The notes beneath the pieces are model-generated. The model was not told the DNA's origin and did no database searches. It saw nothing but the letters and a program-made list of their open reading frames with translations. From Pleurodeles waltl (taxonomy: Eukaryota > Chordata > Amphibia > Caudata > Salamandridae), in contig NC_090450.1 in the NCBI RefSeq assembly GCF_031143425.1, positions 170,237,272 to 170,301,271 on the forward strand: DNA of 64,000 nt, in the 5' to 3' direction. Both the position numbers and the translations under genes were made by a program. Positions 24,853 through 37,329 of this stretch are shown one piece after another (positions within the stretch are counted from its first letter, which is position 1; each line of letters starts with the position of its first letter).

Positions 24853-27800
24853 ATACTGGACTTTAACTTTACGGGCCCATACTAGAGGTCTCAATGAAAA
24901 ACATCAGACCGGAAATTACCCAAAAAAATATTAATTGATTAATTCAATTTTAAGCAGATATACATTTCCTACAGTAAAGGAGGCATTCCATTATCTCTTA
25001 ATTCTAAGCTGTTCTCATTGGTACCACTTTTTGAACAGATACACTTTTCTCTTCAGTATTCAACAGTGGAGACTTTATCGACAGTGGGTCCATTTTAAAT
25101 ATGTGGTCATGTACATATCAGTTGTCTCTATTTGATTGATACCTTTGTTGTTTTTTTTTTTCTTTCATTTCCTATCTATGATCGGGGCACAATAGCATTA
25201 TTTGTAGGTGCCATTTTTTTAATTTATTTTTTATATATCTATACACTTAGAGTCATTTTAGCACAACTTTACATCTTCAACAAAATATTAGCAAATACCA
25301 CACAGGTTTTTCCTCAGTAAGATGGAAGAATCTCAATACAAATGCTTCATAGCCGTATTTCTATGTTTCTTCTCTCCAACACCAACCATGCCGTATATTT
25401 TATGGACGGTGTAAGGGAAATAGTGGTGGTTCTATTTTTGTTCTATAGGGAGGAAAAACAGCCATACTTTTAAAGCAGCTGGAAGGCTTTTCTCCGGGCT
25501 CAAGTCGAGGGTACACGTGGGTAGACTATGCCCACCCACTATTTTCACAGGGTGGACACCATCCACCCTCCCAAGAAACTGGGCCCCAGTGAAATATGCT
25601 AAACTCCCAATGTTATTCTCCATGACTGGGACACATTTAGCGGCGCCTGCACTGGTCTGCTTTCCTTTCCGAGCAGCAACGTACAGGCAGCTGTTATTTT
25701 AAATTAGAGCAGGGCCCAAAACGATGGCCAAAGTTAAGGGGCCATCAGTTTTCTGTCTGGGAACTATCGGGAACCTCATACCAAGATGCAAATAAAATGG
25801 AAGGGAAACAAAGGCAGCTTGTTATTACTTTGCAAGTATATAAGAGAGGCATGGGTTTGACTTTGTTCAGTCCCTGTATTCAAGAAATGTGAATTCATTG
25901 TAAGAATGTCAGATGTGCTGTCTGTCCCGGTATTTACACAAATAACAATTTAAATCTATTTTATTTTATTTATTTTATAGTGCTACTCATCCCAATGGAG
26001 GGTGTCAGAGTGCTTTACATCACACAAACATATACACTGACAATAACTCACATAAATGTGTAAATCAATGTACAGGATGTGTCACGTAAGACAATGAGGC
26101 TTACAAAATGTAGGAGTCTCATGTCCTTCAAAGCTCACTGTGCTATATTAGAAGAAGAATAATTAAAGAACTGCAAGTAACAAAATGATTTGTGTTAAAA
26201 GTATTAACACACTTACCTCGCTACATAAAATAAAATTCTGTCACCTGAACGCTAGATTATGTGCTTTGCAGGAGATACATTAACTCTCTATGTTACTTTG
26301 ATTTATAGCTGAGACGAGACGAAACACAGAACTCTCCAGCGAATGTGTTAACCCTCCTGAGTTATTTTACCATTATTATTGTTCTCCGAGATTTATTGGG
26401 CACACAATGATCTCTGTAGCAGGTGTCTTAATCCCATAAGAGTTTTCAAAATGCAGACTTTGCAAACAATTAAGCAGAACAGATTTTCTGCCACGTTTCT
26501 CCTTGTTGCCAATTTCTTTATGGCAACGTTTTAAAAAACTAAATGTGCAAGTAGAGGTCCACATTTTGCATTAGTGTTGCGACACATTTTGGGCACAACT
26601 CCAACGCAAAACCGAATTGTTAAATATCATAAGGCTCTCAAATGTACTCACGATAGACCTGCTAAATGTCACTTCCTTTGAGGTCATGGCCTGTGATGCC
26701 ACTGCATGTGATGTTGTGCCGTGACATCATGCGCCACAATGTCACTTGCATGCTGACTTAGCTAGTAACCCCCCACCCTTTCCTTTTTTTTTTTTGTTAG
26801 GACTTGCGCTCTGCTTCTCCCTCTCTTTCACTTCCATTTCCATTTCACAAGATCAAAGACGAAACAAGGGAAAAGGCGAGGCATTTCAGCCGTTACCGTA
26901 TGGAGAACTTTCAGGATAGTTTATTCTGAGAAGAAGTGATTTTAAACATCAAATATCAGGTCTTGCACTGGCATGGGAAACTGCATGTGTGATATTTTAC
27001 AATTACAGAGTCATACAAGCCTGTTTGAAGGTGACGTGACTAGTCTCTATACACACCCATGAAGGGATTATAAAGCTAGCAACAACATAATGAAAACTCA
27101 CGCTGCATGTTTTTTTGTTTTGTTTGAGGACTGTGAGGCTGGTTATTTTTTATAAAGGGGAGAAAGCGTGGCCGAGCCTTTTTATCAGAGTCAGTGCCAG
27201 TGCCACATCTATGGCATTCACCATACATCTTGTGAGTGTTGTACTGCAATCTGGAGGTCATTTCAAGCAAAGACATGTCCATTAGTAATTTAATGAACAC
27301 TTTAGTTGGAAGTTTTGTTAACTGTGGTATTGAGGGATCATACTATTAGAAATCAAGGAATCTTTGTTAGGTCATAAAGTAACTAAGTAAACTATTTTGG
27401 TTATAAAAAGTACCTTATTGGAAGGAATAGAGATAGTTCTGGGACTGCACTGGCTTTTTTGTATTTACTGATAATTAGTTTTTGGCGCAGGTCTTAAGGC
27501 CATTTCAGAGTATTCAAAGAATAATGTATCTTTACAACGGTGCTTCCCCTTGATAAAAATTAGAAATACTTATAGAATTATTTCACATGTATCCTGGATA
27601 GAAAGGTTCATTTCTCTGAAATTTTAGACTTCAGATAGTGGTTTTCTAGCCTATTTAGACCCATCTAGTATTTCAAAATGGTTTGGGTACACGGACGCTA
27701 GGTTCACCAAATTATTTGTTGGACCCAGTCATGGTCATACGAGCAGGTCGACTGACAAGAGATGACTTACGTGGCCTGCTTGTGTGGTGCATTAAACATT

Positions 27801-30239
27801 AAACAAAGGATTGTTTTTCAAAGAGCAAAACAAACTTTCTATTATTGTGGTTAACCTTGTGACAATGGCGTGCATGCATGTCTCTCGGACCCTCCCAGCA
27901 GCTTTTACATAGGGAAATCACTCCAACACGTGGTCTTTCAGAAAGCAGGTTCCGGACACTCAAGCAGAAGCCATCCTGTATGGTCTAACTGCTCCATCAA
28001 CTCCTGTGCTCAGAGTCACAGGAAAATATTTCTACTTCTACCGTCAGCCAGGTCCAGTCAAGTTAAACAATGTGAAGGTCCTGGCCTGACCACAGAAGAC
28101 TCGTATTCTACACTACTGGTGGGGGCCTGGGCTCACCGAGCCTTCATTACTATGTAGCACAACTATGGGCCCTAGATTATGTGTAAATCAGGCTCCACTG
28201 GAAGAAGCAGTTATATTCTCAGTCAACTATTGGAATTCTACAGAATTTATACAAAGAATGAAATAAATATACAACATTTATTCTGTTTCATATATCGTAG
28301 TACAAGAGAACCGTCAAGGGAGCTGAAGACATTTTTATTTGCTGACACAAATAGGACTGTCTACCCCTAAGACAAGCAATACCTATTGTGATATAATGAA
28401 CTGTGTAAAAAAGACAGAAGAGTAGGTACAGCTGTGTTTTGTGGATACTCTGAGGTCTGGTGACCCTTTTGGATTCTGTGCTTCTTTTGTCTTTAGTGAT
28501 CTTTTAGGGAGTATGTTTTATATCTCATTAACGTAATCACAAGGAGCAACGCAATCATAATTTCGCATTTACAAAATTAGCAAAGTCCTGTGCCTTCACA
28601 GTCCAGGTCCTCTGCAGCGAGTATTTGGTGGATTATTCTTTTTACCACATGGAAACTTTGTATTTCAAATATCGTTTCTTTTTTCACAATTGTGGGGGGT
28701 TCACGCCAAGGTAATATCCGATTTCTTTCTTTTGGTACATTAATAGATCTTAGGGATCTGACGAAGCATGACACCAATAAGAGTGTGTAATGGTCCATAA
28801 AGAATAAGCATAAGTGGTCTTCTAAAGGAGAGGATTGTACACTCACACTAAAGGCAAAGTGAAGAAGGAGGGGTGGGGGGGACGGGGACTCTTGTTAATA
28901 TAATTTTTATGTAAAGCCTGTATATGTGATCTATAAAATTAAAACCAGAAATATGCTCTTTTCCAGACATCCACTCAGATTTCCTGGAGATATTATTTTT
29001 GAACTAACGTTTTTTTTTTTCAAAGTGTTAGTGATTTTAGTGTTTGTCCTGAAGAAGGTGGTTACAAAGCCAAGTTACCACCAAAAAACACACAGGATAT
29101 TTTCATGCAGGTTCACTGGGTTAAGATTAACAGTGTAACAAAATAACAAGATATTACTTTCCGCTGTACTAGGTCTATTTTCAGTCCCTGGAACTTTAAA
29201 AAAAACATTAACAGTATGTCTATCAATGCGGTTATGTTTCACAGATCAGAATTATTAATTTGGCATATGTGAAATAATGTAAAGATTTCACCTAACATAT
29301 TTTTTGAGTGATTTTTGCTGAAATACAATTGATATAAAGGGCTGAAATTTATTACCAATTTATATAACAAAAGTAATCTGGCAAAATTAGATAAAGAGTT
29401 TACAACAACAGGGGACAATATCTTTGTTAAGACCAGACTTGCTGCAGTAAGAGAATGGCAATGTTCTATAATGGTAATTCAGGTTTCAGTTAGTAAAACA
29501 GAGGTTGTTCTTGTAGGACAGGTAAAAAAAAACAAAACAAAAAAAAAAAACATCCTGTATATACCCTGGACTGAGCCAAAATAGGCATGTTAAACTTCTG
29601 TAAATGCAGACATGGACTTAAACTGCAAAGGTTTATGAAGGGGTCACTTGGCCTTTTTATTTCTTTTTTAAATTAAAGTGAAGTAGATGAATTAGTCGCC
29701 CAGTTCTTTCTTTGCTCATAAAAAGAGACGAGTGAATTGGGCAGAGGTGGCCTGGATGTGCATGGCTGTACGAGACACAGAGCTCAGCACTTATTCACCA
29801 ATGAAGAGATGCAATGGTGAAGAGAATGCCTCCCATGACCCCCAAACGAATTATAGTGGGGCAACCAAGATGTTACTACAATGATGGGCTGATCACAAAG
29901 GAAGTTACCAAGACTTCTTGGCCTTGATTGAGGCATGAGGAGAGCGCTTGCTCCGACACTTGGAGGGACTTCTCTCTTATTTATAGCTTTGTGAGTAAGA
30001 TGAGCCACCAACTAGGAGCCTAGAACAAAAAGACACCCTTGCCTCTAAAATCAAAATGAGAATGTGGTCTCAGCAAAGTCAATTTGAAAGCACCCAGTAA
30101 TTTTACTTTGGTTATGCGTGCCTTGTGCTTATGCAGAATGTCTTTTGCCGAGGACAGAACACATTCCTCAGACGGAAGGTGAAGACTGAAGGTGAAATAA
30201 ATAAGTTTCTCCTGGGTCTCGGGCATAAGGTCCAAAGGC
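24853..30239. other. SELENOT intron 2, middle part
   Basis: No exon or intact transposon was recognised. A short stretch at about 25955-26030 (TTATTTTATAGTGCTACTCATCCC..., then GTGCTTTACATCACAC) resembles the 3' tails of vertebrate LINE/SINE families that share a GCGCTTTAC-like motif. Homopolymer tracts lie at about 26786-26797 (T) and 29525-29550 (A). Confidence 0.45.
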
Positions 30240-30633
30240 CAATTTGTATTAACAAATAAGGATGAGGCATATTATGTAAATATGGTATCTGTCCACGCTT
30301 TAAGTCAGTCAATTTATCCTAGTGAGGTGATAGAGGCCATTAATAAGTGCTCACCGGGGAAAGTTACTGGACCCGATGGTGTTCCTGCAGATATTTTTAA
30401 AGCTAATGTGGATTTATGGGGGGTTTAATGATGAATGTGTTCTGTACAATCATAACTGGTCTGCTCCAGGACTCCTGGAAAAAGGCAATTATTGTCCCCA
30501 TATTCAAAAAGGAAGACAGAAATCTTCACTCGTTATCGACTGATGTCTGTACTCGACGTGGCCTTTTGGGTCATCTTTTATTGTCGACATTTGGAGAAAT
30601 GGGCAGAGGACAGTGTGAGAGCTGAAAAATATT
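30240..30633 (+). pseudogene. CR1/L2-like LINE reverse transcriptase, 5' half of fragment
   Basis: Degenerate reverse transcriptase of a non-LTR retrotransposon. Motif 0/1 is recognisable: a segment reading GKVTGPDGVPADIF at about 30357-30400, then a WKKAIIVPIFKKEDR stretch near 30475-30520. After a frame change it reads LEKWAEDSVRAEKY, ending in a stop at about 30633, where similarity stops abruptly. The next part of the same domain resumes about 1.6 kb downstream, so the LINE was interrupted. Several frameshifts are present. The clade is inferred only from these motifs. Confidence 0.75.
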
Positions 30634-32245
30634 AGAGTGAATAATTGTCTTTTACATAAACATACTTATGTACTAATGTGTGAAATAATTTGATTATAAA
30701 AATTAATATTAACACAGAAAGTGCCCTTTTAATTGGCTGCCATCAAGTGAAAGGCTTGCACAGGTTTTCTAGTGTTGTATTAACAATGTCATGGAAATTA
30801 TTATGTCTCTTTAAGAACCTGTTCTCTGCTAAAATAAATGCTGAAATAATAGGAGTATTTCTTGTGCTCTGCTGGGCCTCAAGGAGACAAGGCCACAAGG
30901 CAAAGTTATCTAATACTTTGTGTTCTTACTGTTGAAACAATGGTATGATTTCACATCCGTTGTTTAACAGACTTCATTCATTGAATTCGCATATTTGTCT
31001 GTAGTTAGGTTTCTAACTTATGTATTTCTCTTGAGGAAATGGTGTGTAGGGAAATGTTTCCATATCTTTGTAAATACTGTCCAGCAACAGCGCATTCAGA
31101 AGGTGCTAAAACAATGGATCCACAGAATGCAAACGGAGAAGGAAGTGTGCAAGATACATTTAGTACAAGTCAGAATTACGTTAATAGTGTAGAAGACAAT
31201 CAGTGGCTTACAAATAATTATTGTATTAAACTTTATTGTATTCTTGATATCTGATGTCTATGTAATTGGGTGTTCTTTCCTTGTATAATGTTTTTATCCA
31301 ATGAAATTGTTTAGTAAGTTTAATGTTCAGTCGCCATTGGTTTGGTGCTCTTACTTTCCTGGTTTCCAGAAACTTCACTTTGTGCATTTGTGATCTGTCA
31401 CTTTGACACTTCATGCTTTGCCAGTCAGTCTACTGACAATCTGGTGTTTTATTATTTTCTGAGTTTACTATGTCTGTTCTATACTGAATTAATGCTTTGG
31501 TGGTTTAGTAATCTTCTAGTCCAAACTCTAAACCGTATCCCTACCCTGTTCCTGTCCGGATGCTGACGCTGTTGTGCTCCTTATGAAGTAGAAGTTGTTG
31601 CTGATTACCTTAGAGATTGGGTAAATATCTGATTTGTGTATTTGTCTTTTGTTTTCCAGGTACCAACTGCTACTGTTTTGATAGCACCATAGCTAGATGT
31701 TTTCTAAATTCAGGTTACTAAATCTTTTGCGTGAAGCGCACCATGTTAATGCTAATTAGAGGTTAGTGAGGTGTTACTCTCATGCTCGTGAATGGTCACT
31801 GACTTTTCCGTTGGTTGATTCAATGTATTCAATTTCTCTTACTCAGAGTCTATTGCTATGGTTTTGTGTATTCTCTATTAAAATAATAATTCTCATTCCG
31901 TTGATTAAGCTTAGGTTAATTCGCCGACTAAGTCAGCCTTTGTTTCTTTACATGTATCAACTGAACTTGAGAATAATATCCGTGACTTTAGCATTGTTAA
32001 TATGGGGAAATAAATGTTAACTTATTAATAAACTGGTGTGGTTATTAATGGTCGCATTGATCATGGTGTGTCTTCATTGGTTTTATAATGATGTATAGTG
32101 CATTGTTCGATATTTGATTTGATGCTTCCGACGTTTTCTTTAAAGCAGATTTGTTTTGGTTCATTGACCTACAGCATGAAATCTCCTATCTAGTCTTTTG
32201 TGACTAAAATATAGCAGAGATTTCTATTTCAACAACAGTAAAATT
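30634..32245. mobile_element. ~1.6-kb insertion of unknown type splitting a LINE
   Basis: This AT-rich segment sits between two adjacent parts of one reverse transcriptase domain, so it must have arrived after the LINE. Neither terminal inverted repeats nor a convincing target duplication was found. A plus-strand frame at about 31039-31254 has a less random amino acid mix (rich in N, Q, E and S) than its surroundings but no recognisable domain. The identity of the insert is unknown. Confidence 0.5.
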
Positions 32246-33650
32246 ATCATGGCGACGACTAAGCAGTGCCTTAAGTTACTGTTGATTTGAGGGACATATG
32301 TGAAGGATAGGGAAGGTGCCATCCACATACCTTTTATGGACCTCTTTTGGGCCTTCGATACTGTGCATCATGCAAAATTGTGGGACTTGTTGAAGTCCAT
32401 GGGTGCTGAACTAGCCTTGATTGAGCTGCGTAACCTGCATTGGGTTACTTTTGGGAGGACGCATATTCACAAGATGGAGACTATCCCACACATATTAAAT
32501 CTTTTTGGGGAGTCCCGCGAGGATGTATTTTCGCCCCCTTTTAATTTTTGCTTTACATAAAGTGGTATGGGTAACTATTTAACGACTTGTGGTAAAGGAT
32601 ATGTCTTAAACTGAGAAAAGATTAGTCCCTGTACACCAATGACGCAGTTCTTATAGCTAAAACGGCCAAAGAGCTACAGCTTTTGTTGGATGGTTTTGCT
32701 TCCTTTATGAATCTGTTGGACCTAAAGATTAATATGACCAAGTCTTACACCATGGTTTCATGGCTCTGAAAAACCAAAAGCTAAAACACATGATTGGGGC
32801 CTCACTGTAGGGTAAAAAGATGCATTTATTTGTACATTTCCTCTGATGAAGAGTTAAAATGGTCTTATCTATGTGACATTAGGGCCACACAGTTTCAGGG
32901 AGCTTTCGGCGCAGTCTTTAGATTTGCATCAAGGCTTTGATACAGACCTGTGAAGGAACTTATTCACATGCATAAGGCCAAGTGTTCTGCAGTGCCCTTA
33001 TGAAGCGCTCGTGTCTGGAGACACATTCATTCTCTGCCATTACAGATAAATGAAGATCTTTTTTTTTTTTTTTTTTTGTTTTAAATAAAATTGTTCGTAG
33101 TACAAAGGACTACAGCTAAAATAATTTGCCACACCATACTAGGGATAAATTACTTTGAGGATTTGATTATACTTGCCCCTATTACATTGTGGTATAAAAT
33201 ATGGTGCCAACCAGAGTTAGGACTCTGCAAAACCCCTTCTGACTGTCTGGCCCATGATAATGTATTCCAAACTCCTTGGTTTTCATACTTGAAACACACG
33301 TTCTCTGAAATGGGCACCCCTCGATACTATCATAACTCAGAAGACAGTTCCCAAAGCCACAGTGAAAAATACATATCTAACACATAAGGCTAGGCTGCGT
33401 AATTTAACGGAAAAATCTTTCCAGACTGTGGTTTTCCGTTCTACCCTGCAATCCAAGGGGCCCGGAACTTTACTTGACTCTTGTTCAAAATGTTTAAATA
33501 CAGATTTTGTTACTCATTTTAGACTTAATACATTGCCCTTTTTATGTGCTTTCCTAAGACAGGGTAGATGGTTTGATTCGCTTCCCATGTGTCATTGCTA
33601 TTTACCCAAAGCACAAGTCCCTTTTTTAATTTTGTACAATTTGTAGTGTC
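32246..33650 (+). pseudogene. CR1/L2-like LINE reverse transcriptase, 3' half
   Basis: The sequence resumes with a motif reading AFDTVHH at about 32350-32370 (normally SAAFDTVH). It continues with a changed catalytic box YTND at 32632-32643 in place of the family's usual YADD. After a T run at about 33060-33077 it continues with the C-terminal region of such LINEs (LRLNTLPF-like and a short cysteine/histidine stretch) up to about 33646. Multiple stops and frameshifts are present, and the loss of the first catalytic aspartate alone would inactivate it. It lies in SELENOT intron 2, antisense to that gene. Confidence 0.75.
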
Positions 33651-35505
33651 TCAAGTAGACTTTTTTTGGCACGTTATTTTCGTGTGGCCAATATTAGACA
33701 ACATTGTACTGTTCACCAGGCAAGACGTACTGCCAGAAAGTGGCCAAAGAGATAAATTGAAGTGTTGCCCAGCCCCAAAAGTCCAGCTGACATAGCAAGA
33801 GTCAGTTTAGGGAAAAGTAGCTGAATGAGGAAAAGAAGTACCAGTTGAGTGAGAAGGGCTGGTGCTTGGAGCAAATGGTGCGTCAGAACAGAGGTGAAGG
33901 CTAGCCTCTTGCTGTTCCCCTCTGTATTCTCTGATTGGTGCTCTCCCTAGAAAATACCATCTGAACAGAAAGGGAGCTGGACTCAGAAGTGGAAGACCTC
34001 TCTGGCCAGGCTAATACACAGACCACCCAAAGGAGGAGCTGTGCTTCACTGCCTGTGCAAGTCTGTGGGATCCCTGGAGCAAACCAAGACCTGACCTTTT
34101 GAACTATGCACAAGGAAGGAGACTTGCTTGCCCTCCTGGTGCTACTGGGCTGCAGCAAAAAGCCTGAAGGAGCCACTAGCTCTATCCTACTGTGAAGCAG
34201 TATCCTAATTCTTCACACAGAGGAGGAGCAGACTTTCACAAATCAGCATCTCAGAGTAAGAAAAGGGTGTGCCCCAAATAGTCCTCAAGAGCATGACATC
34301 CTTTCCCTATACCACAGTAACCAGACCTCGCTGAAACATGCTCTCCAGTACAAATGGGGGAACAGTCTTGCAAAAGATACTTGAAAGTTTCCGGTTGCTA
34401 CTAACACCCACCATAGAGTCTTTGAACAAGCGAACCATGACTGTTCCTAACAATTACATACATATCCTCTAGTATTTTTGACACCTTTAGGCAGTTTACA
34501 CGCCAAGTAATTCTGAATGGATCATATTCAGGTGGCAACATAGTGTGCACCAGTTCACACTGGAAGAAAATTCAATGAGCAAGAGACGGAGGTTACACGG
34601 CCAGTGTCTGCAAATGTTTATTAACACAACACGTGGCGTTTTTAAATCAGAATGCTGCATGCCAAGCAACCTAAGCTGAGGAAGACAATTTGATGGAAGT
34701 AATGACTGTAAGCAGAAGATAAGGAAATAGCCGAACGTAATAAAAGTAAATTATGATCCCCACAATTGCGAAGAAAAAAATGAATTTGTTTCTCATCTAG
34801 TCAATAAGTGTGCAGCGTACCTACAAGTTGAGAAGATGATAAAAGGAGGACGAAAGAGTAAGCATGTCAACCCATCAATTTACATCCCATCATTTTAATG
34901 CTGAACCATGGATTAACTCCATTGGGCATTTGAACAAGTGCCAAAAAGCAGTGCTGCCACTATTTCCATGGATATTTTTTCTGCAAAATGTGTTTTAAAT
35001 AGTAGTCTTGTAGTTCAATTTCTAGTATTGGGTAATAAATTGTGCTCTGTCGAGCGTATCGACTTCCACCTAGCTTACTGTGTGCAGCCAGCACATTTAA
35101 CTTTCGGTAGTCTGCCAAATTAAGACTAATGCAGCAGCATGAGAGTAATTTAATGATTAGGGTTTCTGACCGTGATAAATAAAAGGACTTTGGCATAGCA
35201 GAGCAGCACAAGAATAAGACTTAACAAACATGGGTTTAAAATTTAGACACAAAAATAAGAGACAACAGTGATCACATCAAACAAAATACACAAGTATTTT
35301 AGAACTAGGACACTATTTTTAATAAATACAAGCAAAATATAAGGTTCTTCACAATTTCAAGACATCCATTCATCTGAGTTAAATTGCCATTCATGGTGTA
35401 ATTGTGGGGTGTGTACTTTACTGATAGCTCATTGTTCCCCTACAAATGCTCAATAAGTGTATTCAGAACAAGGCTGAGCAGAAACAATTTGGCTCTTGCG
35501 CTTAC
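33651..35505. other. SELENOT intron 2, proximal part
   Basis: Intronic DNA leading to the exon 2 donor at 35505. No exon was seen. The segment at about 33880-34200 is GC-richer and looks like a dispersed repeat fragment of unknown class. Confidence 0.5.
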
Positions 35506-35616
35506 CTATAAACAGGCTGAGGGAGGTAGTTTTCCCCTTCAATGCGGATGTCTGGGTACCGCTGGCTAATTACCCGCATGTACTCTTCAAACACCCGCCG
35601 GTAGCCTCAGGACACG
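35506..35616 (-). CDS. SELENOT: Selenoprotein T, exon 2 with selenocysteine codon
   Basis: A 111-bp exon on the minus strand. The acceptor is TTTCTTGCAG, ending at 35617, and the donor is GTAAGCG, starting at 35505. The first base C completes a cysteine codon from exon 1, then GTG TCC TGA GGC reads V-S-Sec-G. The TGA at 35607-35609 is therefore not a stop but the selenocysteine of the CxxU redox motif (Cys-Val-Ser-Sec) that defines selenoprotein T. The remaining codons read GYRRVFEEYMRVISQRY... and end LPQPVYR across the splice, matching the family without gaps. The product is an ER-resident thioredoxin-like oxidoreductase. Decoding needs a SECIS element in the 3' UTR, which lies outside the recognised exons. 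No damage is seen, so the gene is presumably functional. Confidence 0.96.
35607..35609 (-). other. SELENOT: Selenocysteine (UGA) codon of SELENOT
   Basis: The TGA is in frame within an otherwise open, conserved exon and sits three residues after the cysteine, at the catalytic position of the CxxU motif. Reading it as a stop would truncate the protein before its conserved core. Confidence 0.93.
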
Positions 35617-37329
35617 CTGCAAGAAAGATACAACACAATTAAAAAAATAAATTAAAAAAAACACAATTTTTTTTTCTTTTATAGTGAGGTTCTTGAAGAA
35701 ATCTTTAACAAAACATAAAACATAATATCAGCATAATTACGGTAGCCCACGTGTAAGCAAATACATGATGACAATGTAATTCTCAAGAGAGGAAAATATG
35801 ACGATTAATCAAGTAAATCTACCTAAAGGACAACTGTGAACAGAATAAGCTGCATTTACTAAGCTTTCAAGGGGTGATGGCAAAGGGTGAAATATTCCTA
35901 CCAGCACGATGAAATGATTACATTACAGGAAAAGATCAGCACCTCCAAAACAACGTGGCAAACAATTTGAGAAACTACAGCAAAAAATGTCATCCTACCT
36001 GCACCGGCAACAAAAAGATAGAAGACCTACTGGGCTGACAAACATGCCACCAGAAGTCCTGTACCACAATGCATGCAAACAGAAACGAGATGCCTGAGAA
36101 CCGTACCTTTCATGTTTAGTGTGGCACATAAAATTTCCATCAGTTAAAGTGCTATAGAATATGTTAATTACCGCGCCTCAGGAAGTACTTGCATTTGTTG
36201 TGGCATAAAACAATGCCATCAGCTATTTTGTCTTTCAATATTCGAATATGAGATTGGGGCAATTCACACGATCAGAGTTAATGTACCAGAAAATAGAATT
36301 AGTAGCACTGCAAAAAAAAAACCACACAAAAAACCACTTTCCTCTAGAATGTGAAGGGCTTTTTATAATTAGGAAATGCTCATGTTTGCTTATCAAAAAA
36401 GTACTCTGTAAATTATATCCACGTCAAATGTGCCACATCATTCCCATCCCTCCTCGTTTCCACCATCAAACATGTTGGGGAGGAGGAAATTATTATCTTT
36501 TAGTATTTGGGATTAAACTGGATGGACGTAAAAACACACCAAGCACAGTAGAAATGTATACATTTGGTACGGTTGTCGTCCTTTGAGTTCCTAACACATG
36601 CCTAGTTGAATAAACACTAGTTTACAAAGAACAGCATCATGCAAGTTATGTCAAGAAAGAGAACAAGAAACAAAATCATGCTGTCCTTGGGCAAAGTGTT
36701 CAAAGAAATACAGAGTGGCTAATTTAAAACCGTTCTGTTTCACAGTGCAAGCATCATGCTGAAAGCACTTTGAAGAGAGGAGAGAGATTCCCCTCGCAGG
36801 CCAGTGCAGTCAGTGTCTGCACCTGCCTGCAGGGGTATATCTGGGGTGGTCTATAGGGCCCCCTTTTCTCCCCTCCAGAGGGCTGCCTTTAGAAGGCGTA
36901 CTGAAAGTGTGACACCTTTTTGTAACATACTTTCAGTGCACCTCCTAAGGGCATGTTTGCTTCTGCGCCCACATCTATAACATGGCAGGGGCACGGAGGC
37001 AAAATTATTACCTCATTCTCATGGGGCCACACCTGCATGCATGAGAGCGCGCCTTCTCACTATAGGGCTGGCACAAGTGCACCATCGCTATCAGTATTAC
37101 AGAAGGGGACGCGCAAGTGTCTGCAGCCCCTTCTTTAATAAGACTGTGCCCCAAGGGCGAACAAAGTGGGTATACATGCCCATTGCACCTTCAGAACACA
37201 ATGTATAATATGAACTCAGTTGGACAACCTACAGACAAAAGAATAACACTGTTAGACCGCGAAGAGCAACTGCAATTATACAAAAAAAAAATTTTTTTTT
37301 TTAAAAACGTGTATCATAGTGAGGATTTG
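35617..37329. other. SELENOT intron 1 (part), no exon recognised
   Basis: Exon 1 of SELENOT must lie above 35616 on the minus strand, but no match to its expected 3' edge was seen. A GC-richer patch at about 36770-37180 with the sequence CCTGCCTGCAGGGG looks like a dispersed repeat of unknown class. The rest is AT-rich. Confidence 0.45.
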
